Shown here: positions 44,325-56,747 of the stretch, piece after piece
Numbering within the stretch: position 1 is the stretch's first letter
Layout: every line of letters begins with the position of its first letter
NCBI GenBank assembly: GCA_037176725.1
Contig: JAZBRS010000077.1
Span: 434,001-498,000, forward strand
Origin: Posidonia oceanica
Lineage: Eukaryota; Streptophyta; Magnoliopsida; Alismatales; Posidoniaceae
DNA length: 64,000 nt
Direction of reading: 5' to 3'
The notes under the pieces: model-generated
Databases searched by the model: none
Seen by the model: the letters and a program-made list of their open reading frames with translations, nothing else
Told to the model about the DNA's origin: nothing
Position numbers and translations under genes: made by a program

Positions 44325-47300
44325 ACAGCCTAAGTGCCTCTAGCATCGAAATGCATGGATGAATGGATGATAAGTTGACAGACTTATCGTTGAGCAGTTA
44401 GGGATACTAGCCCGGATGATAAGTTGACGGACTTATCGCTGAGCAGTTAAGGCTGCCAGCCTGATGCAAGGAATGCAGAATAATGCAGAGAGAAGACAAG
44501 AAACCCATCGAGGTGAGTGTGCAATGGACTCAGAGTGGGCATGCGATGCTACGTCACAGAGTGACGAACAAGGGACATGCCGGTCATCAAGGACCTAACC
44601 AACATGGTGGACGGCAAAATTTGAAAAGCGCAGAGCCTCTGAGCAAGGTCAGGCAAGAGTGCTCATCCTTGGCTCTAGTTTTCGAAAACAGGGAGAAGGG
44701 AAGATAAAAATATATTACAGCATGCATTTTTTGGTGGCTTCAGACTTAAAGCAGCTGTGCTAAGAGGATGTTTCTGTAGTTTTTGATTCAGGGGATCTCG
44801 ATCCTCGAGCAATGCCATGCTGAGTTGTGGTCGGTGGCTCTCTTTCTCACTCTTGGTTCGAGATGAGGCTTTAGCTTTGTAGAGTATAGCCTTTGGCTGT
44901 CTGTGGGTAGCAGAAGCGTTGGATGTAGCTTCACAGCCTCCATCTCAATTCCATAGGGACTGACTACCACATTTGATGCTCACAGACAGATCTTTCTTTC
45001 CCCCTCATGTGTGACTAGAGTTGCATCTAGCCTGCCAAGGTGGTAGAGTTGTTTTCACAGGGGATTGGAGCATGCTGCTGCTGTTGACAACCTATTTTGA
45101 CAGGGTGAATCAACGGAATCCTTCTGGTGACTTCTGAACTAAAACCTAGATCCAAAACCACACCTTTCTCTTCATCCTTCTCATCAAATTAAGTCCAAAC
45201 CCAAACCTAGAATCACACCCACTTCCCAAACCAAAAAACCATCCAAAAACCATAGCCAAACCCATTCTTCCTAACTTAGAAAACTCATCAAAAAACCCTT
45301 AAAATTTCAAACCAAAACAACTCCCAAAAACCCTAGAAAACCTAGGTAAAACTACCCCTTTTTCTACACCCCAAAACCCTTTCAAAACCTTCCAAAATCC
45401 AACTCCAAACCCTAGGTCAAACACTAGAAACCCTAGGTCAAACACTAGAAACCCTAAGTCACACACTCACCAAATCCCACCTCATTTCCAAGCCTCTAAC
45501 CCCTTCATTTCTCCAAATTATCCTTTTCTCTCTCCTAAATTATTCTTCTCTCTCTCCTCTCTATCCTCCCCCTTTTTCTCCTTCTTTTCATTCCCTTCTC
45601 TCTCCTTTCCTTGCTTGGCAGTGGGCCACCTTGTGCATCCCTCTTTCCTGTATTTTATTTGTATTTTTATTTTATTTTTATCTCATCCCTTGATTTTCTA
45701 ATATTTAATTTCTTTACCTCCCTCCCTTTCTTCTTTCTTTCTCCATTTCATTCTTTTCTTCTTCCTCTTCTTTTACTCTTCCTTTCTTCCACTAAACCTT
45801 TAAAAACCTTCAAAACTCTAATTAAAAAAGAAAACAAAAGAGAAACAAACCAAAACTCTAAAAAGAAATAATTAAAAACTTGGATAAACAATTAAAACAA
45901 AAATCCAACTAAAACAAGAAACTAAGAATGCAATCTAAAAAATACAAAACAAACAAAAAGAAAATGCTATTAAAAACAAACAAAAGAAAAATATAATCAA
46001 AACAAACAAAAAAGCAAAAACCCTTTTAAAGATAACATAAAGCAAAACCTAGGAAAAAAAGAAACAATTAGAAACACTAAGACAAGTAATTAAAAAACAT
46101 TTAACAAACCTAAGGAAACAATTAAAACCTAAGACAGTTTAAAAGACTTAATTAAAAAGAAAAAGGGAAAAAACTTAACAAGAAAAACATAACTAAAAAA
46201 TAATTAAAAAACTTAACAAACATTTAAAACAAAATCAAAAAACAATTTAAAGAAAACTTAAGAAAAATCCTAAAAACTAAAATCAAAAACTAAAACTCCT
46301 CCTAACCTTAACCAATTAAAAAGCAATCCATTAAAAAACCTAATAAAAAATCCAAACTTAAAAACAACTACTTTAAAAATATTTTCAAATCTCTTTATTT
46401 TATTTTATTTCTTCTTTTTTCTTCCTTACCTTTTCTCCATTTCTTTCTCCTTCCTTTCTTTCTTATTTTTTTCCTTTTTCTTCTCCTGGCCTGGCTCGGC
46501 CCGGCCCACTAGCTGCTTCCTTCTCCCCTCCTTTCCTTCTTTTCTTTTTTCTTTCATTCTTTCTTTTCCGCGTGAGGCCCAGCCCACTGCCAACTGCTTC
46601 CTCCTCCACCCTTCCCTCCTTCCTTCTTCTTCCCTTCTTCTTTTGCTTCAGCTTTCTCCCGCGAGTCGGCAATAGCACTCCCTCTTCTTTTTTGAAATCA
46701 AAACTCCCTCGCCATCACCTCCACCTATAGCCCTCTCTTCTCTCAGCTCTCTCAGCACCTTTTTTGGTCGCATTAACTGCCTGTCTCCCTCGCCGGTCTC
46801 CCCTCCATCAGCTCCAGTTGCCCCGTGCCAGTGGATTCAAATTCCATAGCCCGTGCAGCTCCAATTCCAGCTCTGTTAAAGCCAGCGCTCTCCTCTCCTT
46901 CGACCACCTTTTTTTTGCCATCTAAGAGAACAGCCAAAAGAGCGTGAGAGCCAGCCCAATTCCCCTCCTCTTCCTCTACAGAGAAATCAGCATCTTCCTC
47001 CTCCTCTTTCCCCCTGAAACTAGACCTTCAAACCCCAGCAAATCTCTTCCAATCCATCCCCCCAAAAACTCACCCAAAATCCCAGCATCCTTCTCCACCC
47101 CTCCACGGCCAGCAAATCAATCCAGATTCACCCCCATCCAACTGAAATCCTCCACAGAAACCCAACTCCACCCTCCTCAAAATTCCCATCTCCTCAGACC
47201 ACCAAACCTCCCCAAAATCCTCCCAGCTACTCACCAGAACACCACCTCTCCAGCACCCAAAGCTCCACTACAGCAGCTTACTACAGCCCGAACCCAACAC

Positions 47301-48302
47301 CACAAATACCTATCCCTTTTTCTGACCAAAAATCCACACATCAGCCAACTCCCGAACCAGACCTCCACGACCCAACCTTAGCCTCCAAACACCATCACCG
47401 AACCTCCAGAAGCCCACCAGCAGCTTCCGTCTAGCCCGAGGAGCGACATACCTCCTCCCCCACCTTAAGCGATCCTCTGTGCACCCAAAAACTGCATTCT
47501 CTTTCGCTGGCATCAGAACTCGCATCCAAGCATCCAGCGAGCTCCGGAGTGACGCGTGGAGTAGATCCAAGCCTTCGCAAGCCACCGTCGACATCTCCAG
47601 CTGCCAGACCACCACCACTGGTCTCTGCAAAAATAGCTAACATCGGGGGAGCACTCCGGACGTCGAAACAGGTACTGCTTCACGCCATTAGCTTAGTTTT
47701 CTCCTCTGCATGCTCCTCCACCCCTTAGAGTAGGATTCCAGTAGCTTTTGCCCAGGGTCAATGCCGTCGTTGACTCGTCTTCTCCGGCGACCTCTGCACG
47801 CGAATCACCGCTCCTGCCTCCAAAGCACTTGCCGTCAATCGCCTGAGCACCGCGAAGCTTCCAGAAGCGCAGCCCCATCCTCCATTCTCACCACCGACGC
47901 CTGCAACCTCCGGTCTGCTCCGACATGCTTTGCAGAGCTCCATCGCTCTCTCCGGTTTGCTCCAAGCCTCGTCACGGCCCGACGATGCATCTTCGGCCTC
48001 CATGCTCCTCCAGAGCAGTTCCCCAGCACGTCTGCTCCTCCCCAGCATCCCCTCTTCTCCGGCACCGGCTCTGGTTTTCCAGCGCTACAGTGCTTCCAGT
48101 TTTTTATTTTTCTTTCGTTCGTTTGGTTTTATTTTTGCTTAACTTAGGAACTTTTCCAATAAATTACATTTCTGCCTTGCTTTCCTACCTATTTGCTTTC
48201 CAGTCCTGCCATCGTTTAAGAATCATTTAAATCTGAAATAAAACATTATGAAATTGCATGAAAAGTCTGTGTTTTTGTTTATTTGCTTGATAGTCATGTT
48301 GC

Positions 48303-48312
48303 TATATAAAAA
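48303..48312 (+). promoter_or_regulatory. TATA-like box in the C 5' LTR
   Basis: TATATAAAAA is present here and, unchanged, at 61,931-61,940 in the 3' LTR. It is a candidate promoter, but the long, AT-rich LTR offers other possible sites. Confidence 0.4.
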
Positions 48313-48699
48313 CTTATGTTTCCTTTTAGTTTAAGCCCAGCTTTTTATTTTATTTGCATGATAGTCCTCTGCAGTTACAGCTTTTTATTTTGTTTACATG
48401 TTGATTCTGTTCTAGTTCAAAATAACTTTCTGTTCTTTATTTTCCAACCCAGTCATTTATTTTTTTTGCATATTGGTCTTGATGTAGTGTAAAATAGTTT
48501 TCTGTTCTTTATTTTCTAGTCCAGTAACTTTTTATTTTTGCAGTTAGGTCCTAAGATTGATAAATGTCATTTAAATGCTTCTTTTTATCTTATTAAATTG
48601 CTTTTTAATTCTCCTGTTTATTTTATTTGCCATTTAGTCTTCTGTTTAGTTGATTAACTCATTTAATTTCTCTTTTTTCCTTACTGCATTGCACTTTTA

Positions 48700-49060
48700 T
48701 CCCATCTTTCTTTATTTTTGCATTTTAGTCCATCATTTGCGTGCACAGCATCATTTATTTGCATTTTTCCTTATAAAATTGCATTTTAGCCCCTACATGA
48801 TTTAAAATTGCATATTAGTCCTTAGCATGTTTACAGAAATCATTTAAGAGCATGTTTTACCTTATAAAATTGCATTTTAGCCCCTGCATGATTCAAAATT
48901 ACATTCCAGTCCTCAGCATGTTTACAAAACTCATTTAACAGCATATTTTACCTTATAAAATTGCATTTTAGCCCCTGCATGTTTTCAAATTGCATTTCAG
49001 TCCATTGCATGTTTATAAAAATCATTTAAATGCATGTTTTATCTTATTAAATTGCATTTC
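48700..49060 (+). repeat. 90-bp tandem repeats in the C 5' LTR
   Basis: The phrase 'aaattgcattttagcccct(a/g)catg' recurs at about 48,777, 48,867 and 48,958, followed by a diverged copy at about 49,048. The 3' LTR has the same block at about 62,430-62,730. Short phrases 'gcatttaggtccttaacttt' follow to about 49,215. Confidence 0.8.
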
Positions 49061-49963
49061 AGACCCTGCATTTTATTGTAATTGCATCCAGACCCTTAAG
49101 TTTTCAAAATCTTTGCATATAAGCCCCTAACTTTTCAAAATCTTTGCATTTAGGTCCTTAACTTTCAAAAACTTTGCATTTAGGTCCTTAACTTTTCTGA
49201 AAAATCACACTTAGGTCCTTTTTTGCATGCATTGCACCCATGTATCTCTGCATTTAGCATGTTTGCACAATTTTAAGCACTCTTAGCTCCCATGTATGTG
49301 GGAGGACTTGTTTTGCACACCCCTAGGACCCCTTTTACACTTAGATCCATTCTTCTCCCTTGTTCTTGAGCCTTCTGCCTTGAAGCCTGGATATCTTCTG
49401 ATTGGGCCGCCGGATCTTCACAATCAAGTTACCAGGACCTTCCCGGTGGAGCGGACTTCAATGCTGACCAAGCTCTTCTCTGATCAGGCTTCGGATCTCC
49501 AAGGTAAATCCTTCTAAACTCCTGCACAGCATCCATTGCACATCATTTGCATTGCATGCATTGTTTTCGCCTCGCGTTTTCTCGAGCATGTAAATTAGGA
49601 CTCCCTCTTCTTGCTTATCAACTCTATCTCCCCTTTTCGCGTACTCTCAGTGTTTTGGGTCGAGTTTCTCCTAGATTCACGACTAATTGATATCATCTTC
49701 CCCCTTTTCCACGATCCAATTGCACCGCGAGCTTTTGGCAGCATGCGAGACACATCGTGGGATGGATTAGTGGGAAACCGTCACAAAATAGTGGTGATCC
49801 CTCCACTTGCTTCCTTTCCCCTTTGTAGGTCTTCACACCAGCATTGTGTGGTCCTTAAACAGTGTTTGTTCTCATACTTACACCGTTTGCCTCTCCTTGC
49901 TTCTCTTGCTCTTCCCCTTTGCATCTGCATCTGCATGGCTTTTACGATCTTTTGTTTCACTTG

Positions 49964-50262
49964 CTTCTTGCACCGTTTCGCGTGCCTGCCATACTTCTTG
50001 CACAGTTTCATGTGCCAGCTTTGTTTCTTGCACCATTTTGCATGTCGCTTTGTTTCTTGCATCGTTTTGCATGCTTGCTCGATTTCTTGCATCGTTTTGC
50101 GTGCCCGCTTCGTTTCTTGCACCGTTTTGTGTGCTGGCATTGTTTCTTGCACCAGTTTGCGTGCCTGCTTTATTTTTGCACCGTTTTGTGTGCTGACCTT
50201 CGTTTCTCACACCGTTTTGTGTGCCGACTTCTGTTTCTCACACCGTTTTGCGTGTTTTACGT
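49964..50262 (+). repeat. 30-bp tandem repeat, about 10 copies, in the C 5' LTR
   Basis: Units of the type TTTCTTGCACCGTTTTG plus (C/T)GTGC and a variable tail recur every 29-30 bp. The matching array in the 3' LTR is at about 63,628-63,925. Confidence 0.9.
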
Positions 50263-50935
50263 TGTTTTCCTTTGCATGTCGCCTGCATTGCTTGGTTTTA
50301 TCGATATTTTGTTTTATCGCCTGCATTTGCATATAGGGTAGTGATGCTTACTACCTGGAATTCTCACAGACTAGGGTTCGCCTGGTTTGGAACACAGACA
50401 ATGTTGCTGAGTGCTTAGATAGCACGTTTAATTCCTTGCATCGCATTTCATCACTTAGAGCACACCTATGAGCATCTAATTAGGCATTCATGGCACTTAG
50501 GCATTCAAAGTCTGCATTCCCCTACGTATGCGAGCGTAAGCCTAGAATGACCGATTCTTGGGCGTGTCGGGGGTGCCTAACACCTTCCCCGCGCGTAACA
50601 GGAGTCCTTGCACTTTGTTTTGGCCCGTAATGACCATATTGCCCTTATCCTAGGCATGAGTCATATCATTTGCATCTCATTTCTTTTGCATTGCATCTTT
50701 TGCTTGGTTTCGCGTGTTTATTCACGCATTTCCCCAGTTTTCCTTGTCTCCTGACTTAATAGACACGGTGGCGACTCTGATTTGTCTTATCTTCTTCTTT
50801 TCTTTCCCTTTTTAAAGTGTTTACGAGTCAAGTCTTCCTTCTCGGACACAGCCGCTAATAGTGAACCTGATTCTGATCGATGCACGCGAGCTTTGGCAGT
50901 GTGCATGGACGATCTGAACACCGGGATTACTACAG

Positions 50936-50953
50936 TAGCAACTCCGCTGGGGA
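50936..50953 (+). other. Primer-binding site of element C, mutated
   Basis: TAGCAACTCCGCTGGGGA corresponds to TGGCGACTCCGCTGGGGA with two G-to-A changes, at the second and fifth positions. It lies one base after the assigned LTR end. Confidence 0.75.
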
Positions 50954-52243
50954 AAGACAGACTCCGGCTTTCACTTTTGGCTTTTCGCTCGCTTGTTTTT
51001 TTTGCAGCTTTGCTTGCCTTTGTCTACCTCTTTTGCCTGTTTTGTTTGCTCCTCTATGCCAACTCCTAGCGAGTCGCCTTATGGCTACTTTGCTTAGGTT
51101 TTGTACCTGCCTCGCCTGCTTCATCTTGGCATTTGCCTTGCCTTGCTCTGCTTTGTCTTTTTTGCTTGTTTACTTGCTTTTGTTCTTTGCTTCTATTCTT
51201 ATCTGCTTTACTGCTTACCTGTCTTTACTTTCTTTATCTGTTGGCTTGTTACTGCTTTATTTCTCGCATAATGCATGCCTACATACTTGCTTGGCAACAA
51301 TACATGCTTTTTGAAAGATGAATGCTTCTTTTACACACTTGCTATGCCACTACACACGCACATGCCATGAATATATGCCTTTTGATATGATGAATGCTTT
51401 CCCTTCACCATCATGCTCACAAACGCTTGCACATGCCATGCGCATGCCTTTTGCTCTCTTGTGTGATTGTTTGCATGCCATGTTTGTCTGTCTCTTTCCC
51501 TTTTGCATATGCCATGCCTAGGACAGTAGAAACAGGCTTGCTTCCCCTTTTGCTTAATTTAAAAGCTACAATAAAGCCGAGCAATAACATCTAAGCACAA
51601 CTAGAGCCAATAACTTGTAATTCTCCCATTTTGGTTAATAAAACGCAAGTAAAAGACTCTAAAGCATTTTGCATGTTTGATTCATTTTAGAAAGCATACA
51701 TCCTCTCTCTTGAGTCCACCCATAGTCTGCGAAGGACGGTCTCGGCCTCTTGTTCCACTACTTTTGGTGTGGCCCAAGTCAGTCGGTCTGTCCCCCCTTG
51801 TCCAGGGGTCGTGTCGGTGTTAGTGGAGGGTACCACCCACGCTTTTGGCGGGGTCGAGGCCACCAACGTACCACCTTGTTATTACCTAAGCTTTGGCTAG
51901 GATTTGGATAGGGGACCTGTTTTTTCTGACCTAGAGTCTGTCTAAACCCATTACCCATGAGTGCGTCCTAGTAGGCCATCTACTCAGGACATGCTTGGTG
52001 AGAGAGCGCATTTTAGAGCATTCATATGCATGTGTGCCATTCATGCCACCCCTAATAATTCTTTATTGCATTCAACCTCTAACGCCTTTACTCTTTTGCA
52101 GGTAGGTGCAGGATCCACTCCCCAGACCCTGAGCATCTCTCCTCTATCTCTGAGCTACTTGTCGCTTCCAACAGTAGCTCTCCTTTAGACCTTACATCTT
52201 TGTTTCCTCGTCGCAGCCTTCCCTCACTTAGACTCGGTCAGTA
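50954..52243 (+). mobile_element. Leader of element C between PBS and gag
   Basis: Non-coding leader of about 1.3 kb. The block at about 51,720-51,990 is homologous to the B leader (minus strand, about 38,040-37,790). It contains a CCCCT-TGTCC-AGGGG hairpin at 51,794-51,808. Conservation outside coding sequence suggests a packaging or translation signal; this is inference. Confidence 0.7.
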
Positions 52244-54520
52244 ATGGCCCAGTCTGCCGGTGAGCTCCACTTTACTGTTGACTCGGAGGGGTGTACCACT
52301 TGGGTCCCTCCGGATTTCACTTCCATTCGCTTCGTGCCCTCTGTGACATTAGGATTCCACCCTTAGGTGTCTGGGGCACCCCAGTTTGCTGCGGGCCATT
52401 GGCAGACTTGCACCCCTCTGGACCCAGTCGTCGAATCTGTCTCGATGACCGCCCCTCGCACTCCGGAGGCGCCTCTGACCCCTTCGTCCCTGGGTTATGT
52501 CACTCCTGGCATCCCTTCTACTGCAGTGACCTTTACCCTAGGTTCCTGATCTCTTGATTCTGCCCCTCGGTCAGTCCTGCAATTCAGTGTTCCCACTCAC
52601 GGGTCCCCTGAAGTGCAGTACCAGCACCTAATGGAGCTTGCCCACACACTGCAGGGTATGGCTCTATCGGTTCACCCCTCTTGTGTTCCTGTTGCCCCTG
52701 AGGTTCCCTTGCGGCCTGCTTCTGCATACACTGCATCCCCGCCCAGACCATCGCCTCAGCTACGCACTGCTCCAGTGATGGGGGCGCGGCATCTGTCTCC
52801 TACTTCTGCACAACACTATGCACTGCATGCAACTCCATTTCCTGGTGATCAGTCCTTCGGGCTGGTTGGAGCACAGTACCCCACTAGCTCGCTGCTCAGC
52901 ATCGCGCCTGCGCAGCAACTGTTGCCCTAGCACTCTGCACCACGCACTACATAGCATATTAGCTATCCATCTCCCTTGCATCAGGTTCAGAACCTAGCAT
53001 ACTTTCCTGCCTACACTACATGCACGCACGGATACGCTGGCCATCACATCGCGCCACCAGGCGACGCGATGGTGGATCTGGAGGAGCACCTCGGTGCGAC
53101 CCAAATGGCGTATGTGGTCCCTGCCCCTGCTACCTCACCTCCTATGGCAACCAATCTAGACACCATCAATGACAAGATGGACGTTCTGGAGAAAGCACTA
53201 CGTCTAGTGCAGGGCAAGGACCACCAGTCTTACCAGTTTTGCGACCTCTGTCTCTTTCCCGAGGCCGCACTCCCTTCGAAGTTCCGCATCCCGGTCTTCG
53301 ATAAATACAATGGTAAAGGCTGCCCTATTGCGCATCTGAAATGTACTGCAGGGACCTTGCTCAGCTTCAGGCTGATGAAAGGCTCCTTATCCGCCTGTTT
53401 CAGAAGAGTTTAACCGGCCCCATGCTCAAGTGGTTCACTTCCCTTGGCATGGCAACGGTTCAGACTTGGACTGATCTTTCTCAGGCCTTTCTTGAGCAGT
53501 ATGCTTTCAACCTCGACCTGATCCCCAAGAGGGAGGATCTCGTTGCCATCCGGCAGAGGCCCCAAGAGCCATTCGGGGAGTATGTCGGTCGCTGGTGCTC
53601 CTTAGCCGCCCAGGTCAAAGATAGACCCTCCGAGGAGGATTCTATCGAGATGATTGTTAAAGGGGTGCTGCTAACGACTAAGACTCTACTTTGCATTCAG
53701 CACATCACTAGCTATGCATCACTGATTAGGGTTGGCGTCTGTGTGGAAAGCTCGCTGCGAAGTGGGCATTTCCCTGCACTTTCTGCATTGCCTAGGTAGG
53801 CCAACACCTCCAGCAATCACTGCAGCAGCAACAACAATAACAACTCCACTTTTGACTACTCCGAAAAGCTCGTCGTAGCATGCGTCGATCCCCCCGAAGA
53901 GCCTACCTATGCTGAGAGTCAGCTAGACCCTTTTCTGCTAGAGCACGCACCTAATTATGCACCCACTGAGCACACTATCACCGTCGAGCCCGTGCATCAC
54001 GTCACACCCGCTCGGCAAGGACTCCATCCAGGGCAAAGACGACCTCGTCGGGCTGAGTGTGATTACACGCCTCTGCCCGAACCACTGAGCATCATCTTCC
54101 CACAAGTTGAGTTGCTCCTGAGACTCTCGGCTGTCTATTTGTCACCAAACCCCCCTCTGTGGTGGCAAGATACGGATCAGTTCTGCAGTTTCCATCGGGC
54201 CACCGGACACTCGACGGACAACTGCCTCACTCTCCGGGATGCCGTTCAGTGCCTGAACGATCGCAGGATCATCAGCATTGACGAGCAGGAGCCAGCACAT
54301 ACACATACACCTGCACTGCACTTGCACACCCTAGTGTAGCCGACCCTTCCTCTTCCAAGTCTACAGGCTTCGCAGCTGCCGAAACCTCGGGGGTCTACAC
54401 CAGACTTTTCTGAGTCCAGCTCTGCCTCAGTGGATCCTTCTAATCCCATCGATGTAATCCCTTTTCCTGTCCTTTCTATCTTGTCCAAGGGACGCTCGGA
54501 GATGCAACGGCAGCGTCGAT
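52244..54520 (+). pseudogene. gag of element C, broken
   Basis: The ATG at 52,244 opens M-A-Q-S-A-G-E-L-H. The frame has stops at 52,364, 52,547, 52,928 and 52,952, then runs through H-G-Y-A-G-H, F-R-I-P-V-F-D-K-Y-N-G-K-G-C-P and A-H-L-K. A one-base deletion near 53,338 shifts it to Y-C-R-D-L-A-Q-L-Q-A-D-E-R, L-T-G-P-M-L-K-W-F and E-P-F-G-E-Y-V-G-R-W. A stop at 53,797 and a TAG at 54,337 follow. The knuckle C-S-F-H-R-A-T-G-H-S-T-D-N-C lies near 54,184. The stops at 52,364 and 52,952 align with glutamine codons expected from element B. It is aligned to B gag nearly end to end, and nothing resembling pol follows. Confidence 0.88.
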
Positions 54521-56573
54521 AGCAAGACCAGGTGCAGCGTCGTCCAGGTCAGTTCCTTCTCCAACTTTTGCAGCCCCAGTGCTCCCCGCACTACCGTTAG
54601 TAGCTCCAGTAGCCCCAGTGCTCCCCACACTGCCAACAGTGGACCTCGCCGACAACATCGGCAGCGTAGGAGCGAACCCAGCGCCTCCCTCCTGAGGTTG
54701 CTGACAGGTAAGTCCTTCTTACCTCTCTTTTGTTTCCTACATTGTCTTTTCTTTTCGTTTTGTTTTGTTTTTGTGTTTTCTCGCCTTGCTTGAAAATCAT
54801 AAAAAGCATAAAATCAACAAAACCCAAAAAGAACATACATCCCTTTCTACTTCTTGCATTCATTTCACTACATCCGGGCTGGCAACCCTAACTGCTCGGC
54901 GATAGGTCTGTTAACTATCACTCTCGGGTTGGCACTGCTAACTGCTCGGCGATAGGTCCGTTAACCTGTCATCTTCGGGTTGATATCCCTAACTATTCGG
55001 CGATAGGTCCGTCAACCTATCACTCTGCATTCTTCTACACATATCATCTCATATCTATCATTCTACTACACATATCTGTCATCATGCATATCATCTTCTG
55101 CACATACATGTCATTTCTTGCATCCTGTAAAAGACAAAAGCACCCAAAAAAATCAAGAAAATAAAAAAACGCAAAAATATTTTCTCGCCTTGCTGTTGGT
55201 TTTCCCTTTTTATGTTTTCTTAAACCAAAAACCATAAAAAATACAAAACCAATGCAAAAACCTAAAAACATGCTTGTCCCTTCCCTTCTAAAGTATACAA
55301 AACCCATAAACATTTGTATAATCAGAAACCTGGCTATGGACAAACAAACAGCGCCTAGAGGATGTCAAGCAGTGACAATCTCAGGCAGGTCTCACCCGAG
55401 CAGCGCCATCTCTTGCATGTGGCCACAAAGTGAGACTGAGAACAGAATAGAGCATCTCATTGAGTTTTAGAACACTACAAGCGAGATCCACCTTATCAAG
55501 AGAGTCCACCGAACATGGAGAGGACCGAAGCAGAGCAGAGCATAGCCAGAGGCTGAAGGTGTACGCCGATCAGCCGAACTCTTAACGCCTCATCAGGGAC
55601 TGCTACCCCAAGAGGGCGAAGACATGCACATCCAAAAGAATAGAGATCATGTGAGCAAAAAAAAATGATAACATGATGTGCATGCTGAGCATAAAAGAAC
55701 AATGAAGAAAAAAGTTGAAGATAGAAGGCGCTCAAGAGAGGAGTGACTCGGACGAGTATCGAAGCCACCTCAGTTATCAACTCCAAGTGCCACACTGGCA
55801 ACTACACGGGACATCATATCTGGAGGACCTGGCCCCACCCTCCGAGCGCAGTAGCACGCTCCAATCCCTAGTACAGACAATACTTACTTCCCTAGCAGGC
55901 TAGATGCAGATTCGGTCACTCATGAGGGGAAAAGAAATATCATTCTGTGAGCATTAAAAGCGGTAGTCAGTCCCCAAGGAATTAAGACGGAGGCTGTGAT
56001 GCTACATCCAACGCTTCTACTACCTACCTGCAGCCAAAGGCTATACTCTGCAAAGCCAAGGCCTCATCCCGAGCCAAGAGTGAGAAAGAGAGCCACTGAC
56101 CACAGTTCAGCATGGCGTTGCTCGAGGATCGAGTCTCCTGTGTTAGAAAGTGCAGAAGCACCCTCTTAGCAGCTGCTTTTAAGTCCAAAGCCACCAAAAA
56201 CATGCATGCTGTAATACATTGTTGTCTTCTTCTCTTCTCCCTATTTTCGAAAACCGGAGCCAAGGATGAGCACCTTTTGCCTGACCACGCTCAGAGGCTC
56301 TGTGCTTTTCAAAGTTTTGCCGCCCACCTCGTTGGGTAGGTCCTTGATGACCGGCATGTCCCTCGTTTGTCACCTCGTGACGTCACGAAGCATGCCCGCG
56401 CTGAGACCATTGCACACCCACCACGGGGGTTTCCTGTTTTCTTGGTATTCTCTGCATTCCTCATTCCTTGCATTCGAGCTGGCACCCCTAACTGCTCAGC
56501 GGTAGGTTCGTCAACCTATCATCCATTCATCTATCCATCCTTTGCATTTCAGTGCTAGGGGCGCTTCGGCTGT

Positions 56574-56600
56574 CCCCTAGTATCATCCTGATAGCAGGGG
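56574..56600 (+). other. 3' UTR hairpin, element C copy 1
   Basis: Arms CCCCTAGTATCA and TGATAGCAGGGG flank loop TCC; 10 of 12 positions pair. It is preceded by 'ggggcgcttcggctgt' and followed by 'catcttttttgctgcc'. Confidence 0.75.
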
Positions 56601-56747
56601 CATCTTTTTTGCTGCCCTGTGGTATCGTCCCCCTCATTCCATCTAGGCTGGCACCCCTAACTGCTCAGCGATAGGTCCGTCAACTTATCATCCATCATCC
56701 GTTCATCCATCCACCTTGCATCTCGATGCCAGGGGCGCTTCAGCTGT

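Larger units (their letters stand above)
39813..45081 (-). mobile_element. Element A, Tat-like, minus strand, inserted in the B 5' LTR; 3' portion only
   Basis: Visible parts on the minus strand are about 2.1 kb of 3' UTR (45,081-43,008), the polypurine tract and a complete 3' LTR (42,986-39,813). No coding region is in view. The 3' UTR matches that of element C in the opposite orientation. It is interrupted at 45,082 by the 5' LTR of element C. Confidence 0.8.
43008..45081 (-). mobile_element. 3' UTR of element A, truncated by element C
   Basis: The order of modules is the same as in C when read on the opposite strand: a 'ccgaagatcatgac' block near the PPT, 48-bp units, hairpin modules, 'gataagttgacggacttatc' units, and a block at 44,500-45,081 that is the reverse complement of about 55,850-56,400. 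No coding sequence is visible. Confidence 0.75.
45082..50934 (+). mobile_element. 5' LTR of element C, about 5.85 kb
   Basis: It starts TGTTGACAACC, and the conserved LTR-end text ('gtgtcgggggtgcctaacac' near 50,565 and 'ggtggcgactctgatttg' near 50,768) lies before its 3' end. The end is taken at TACTACA before the PBS and could be off by about 6 nt. The LTR contains pyrimidine-rich tracts, an AT-rich block, a CG-rich block (about 47,750-48,070), 90-bp and 30-bp tandem repeats and a TATA box. A proline-rich 145-codon frame (46,944-47,381) is shared with the 3' LTR. Confidence 0.85.

Noticed and set aside
49964..50262. CRISPR-like array of 30-bp repeats
   Set aside because: Repeats are contiguous with no unique spacers, are diverged, and sit inside a plant LTR.
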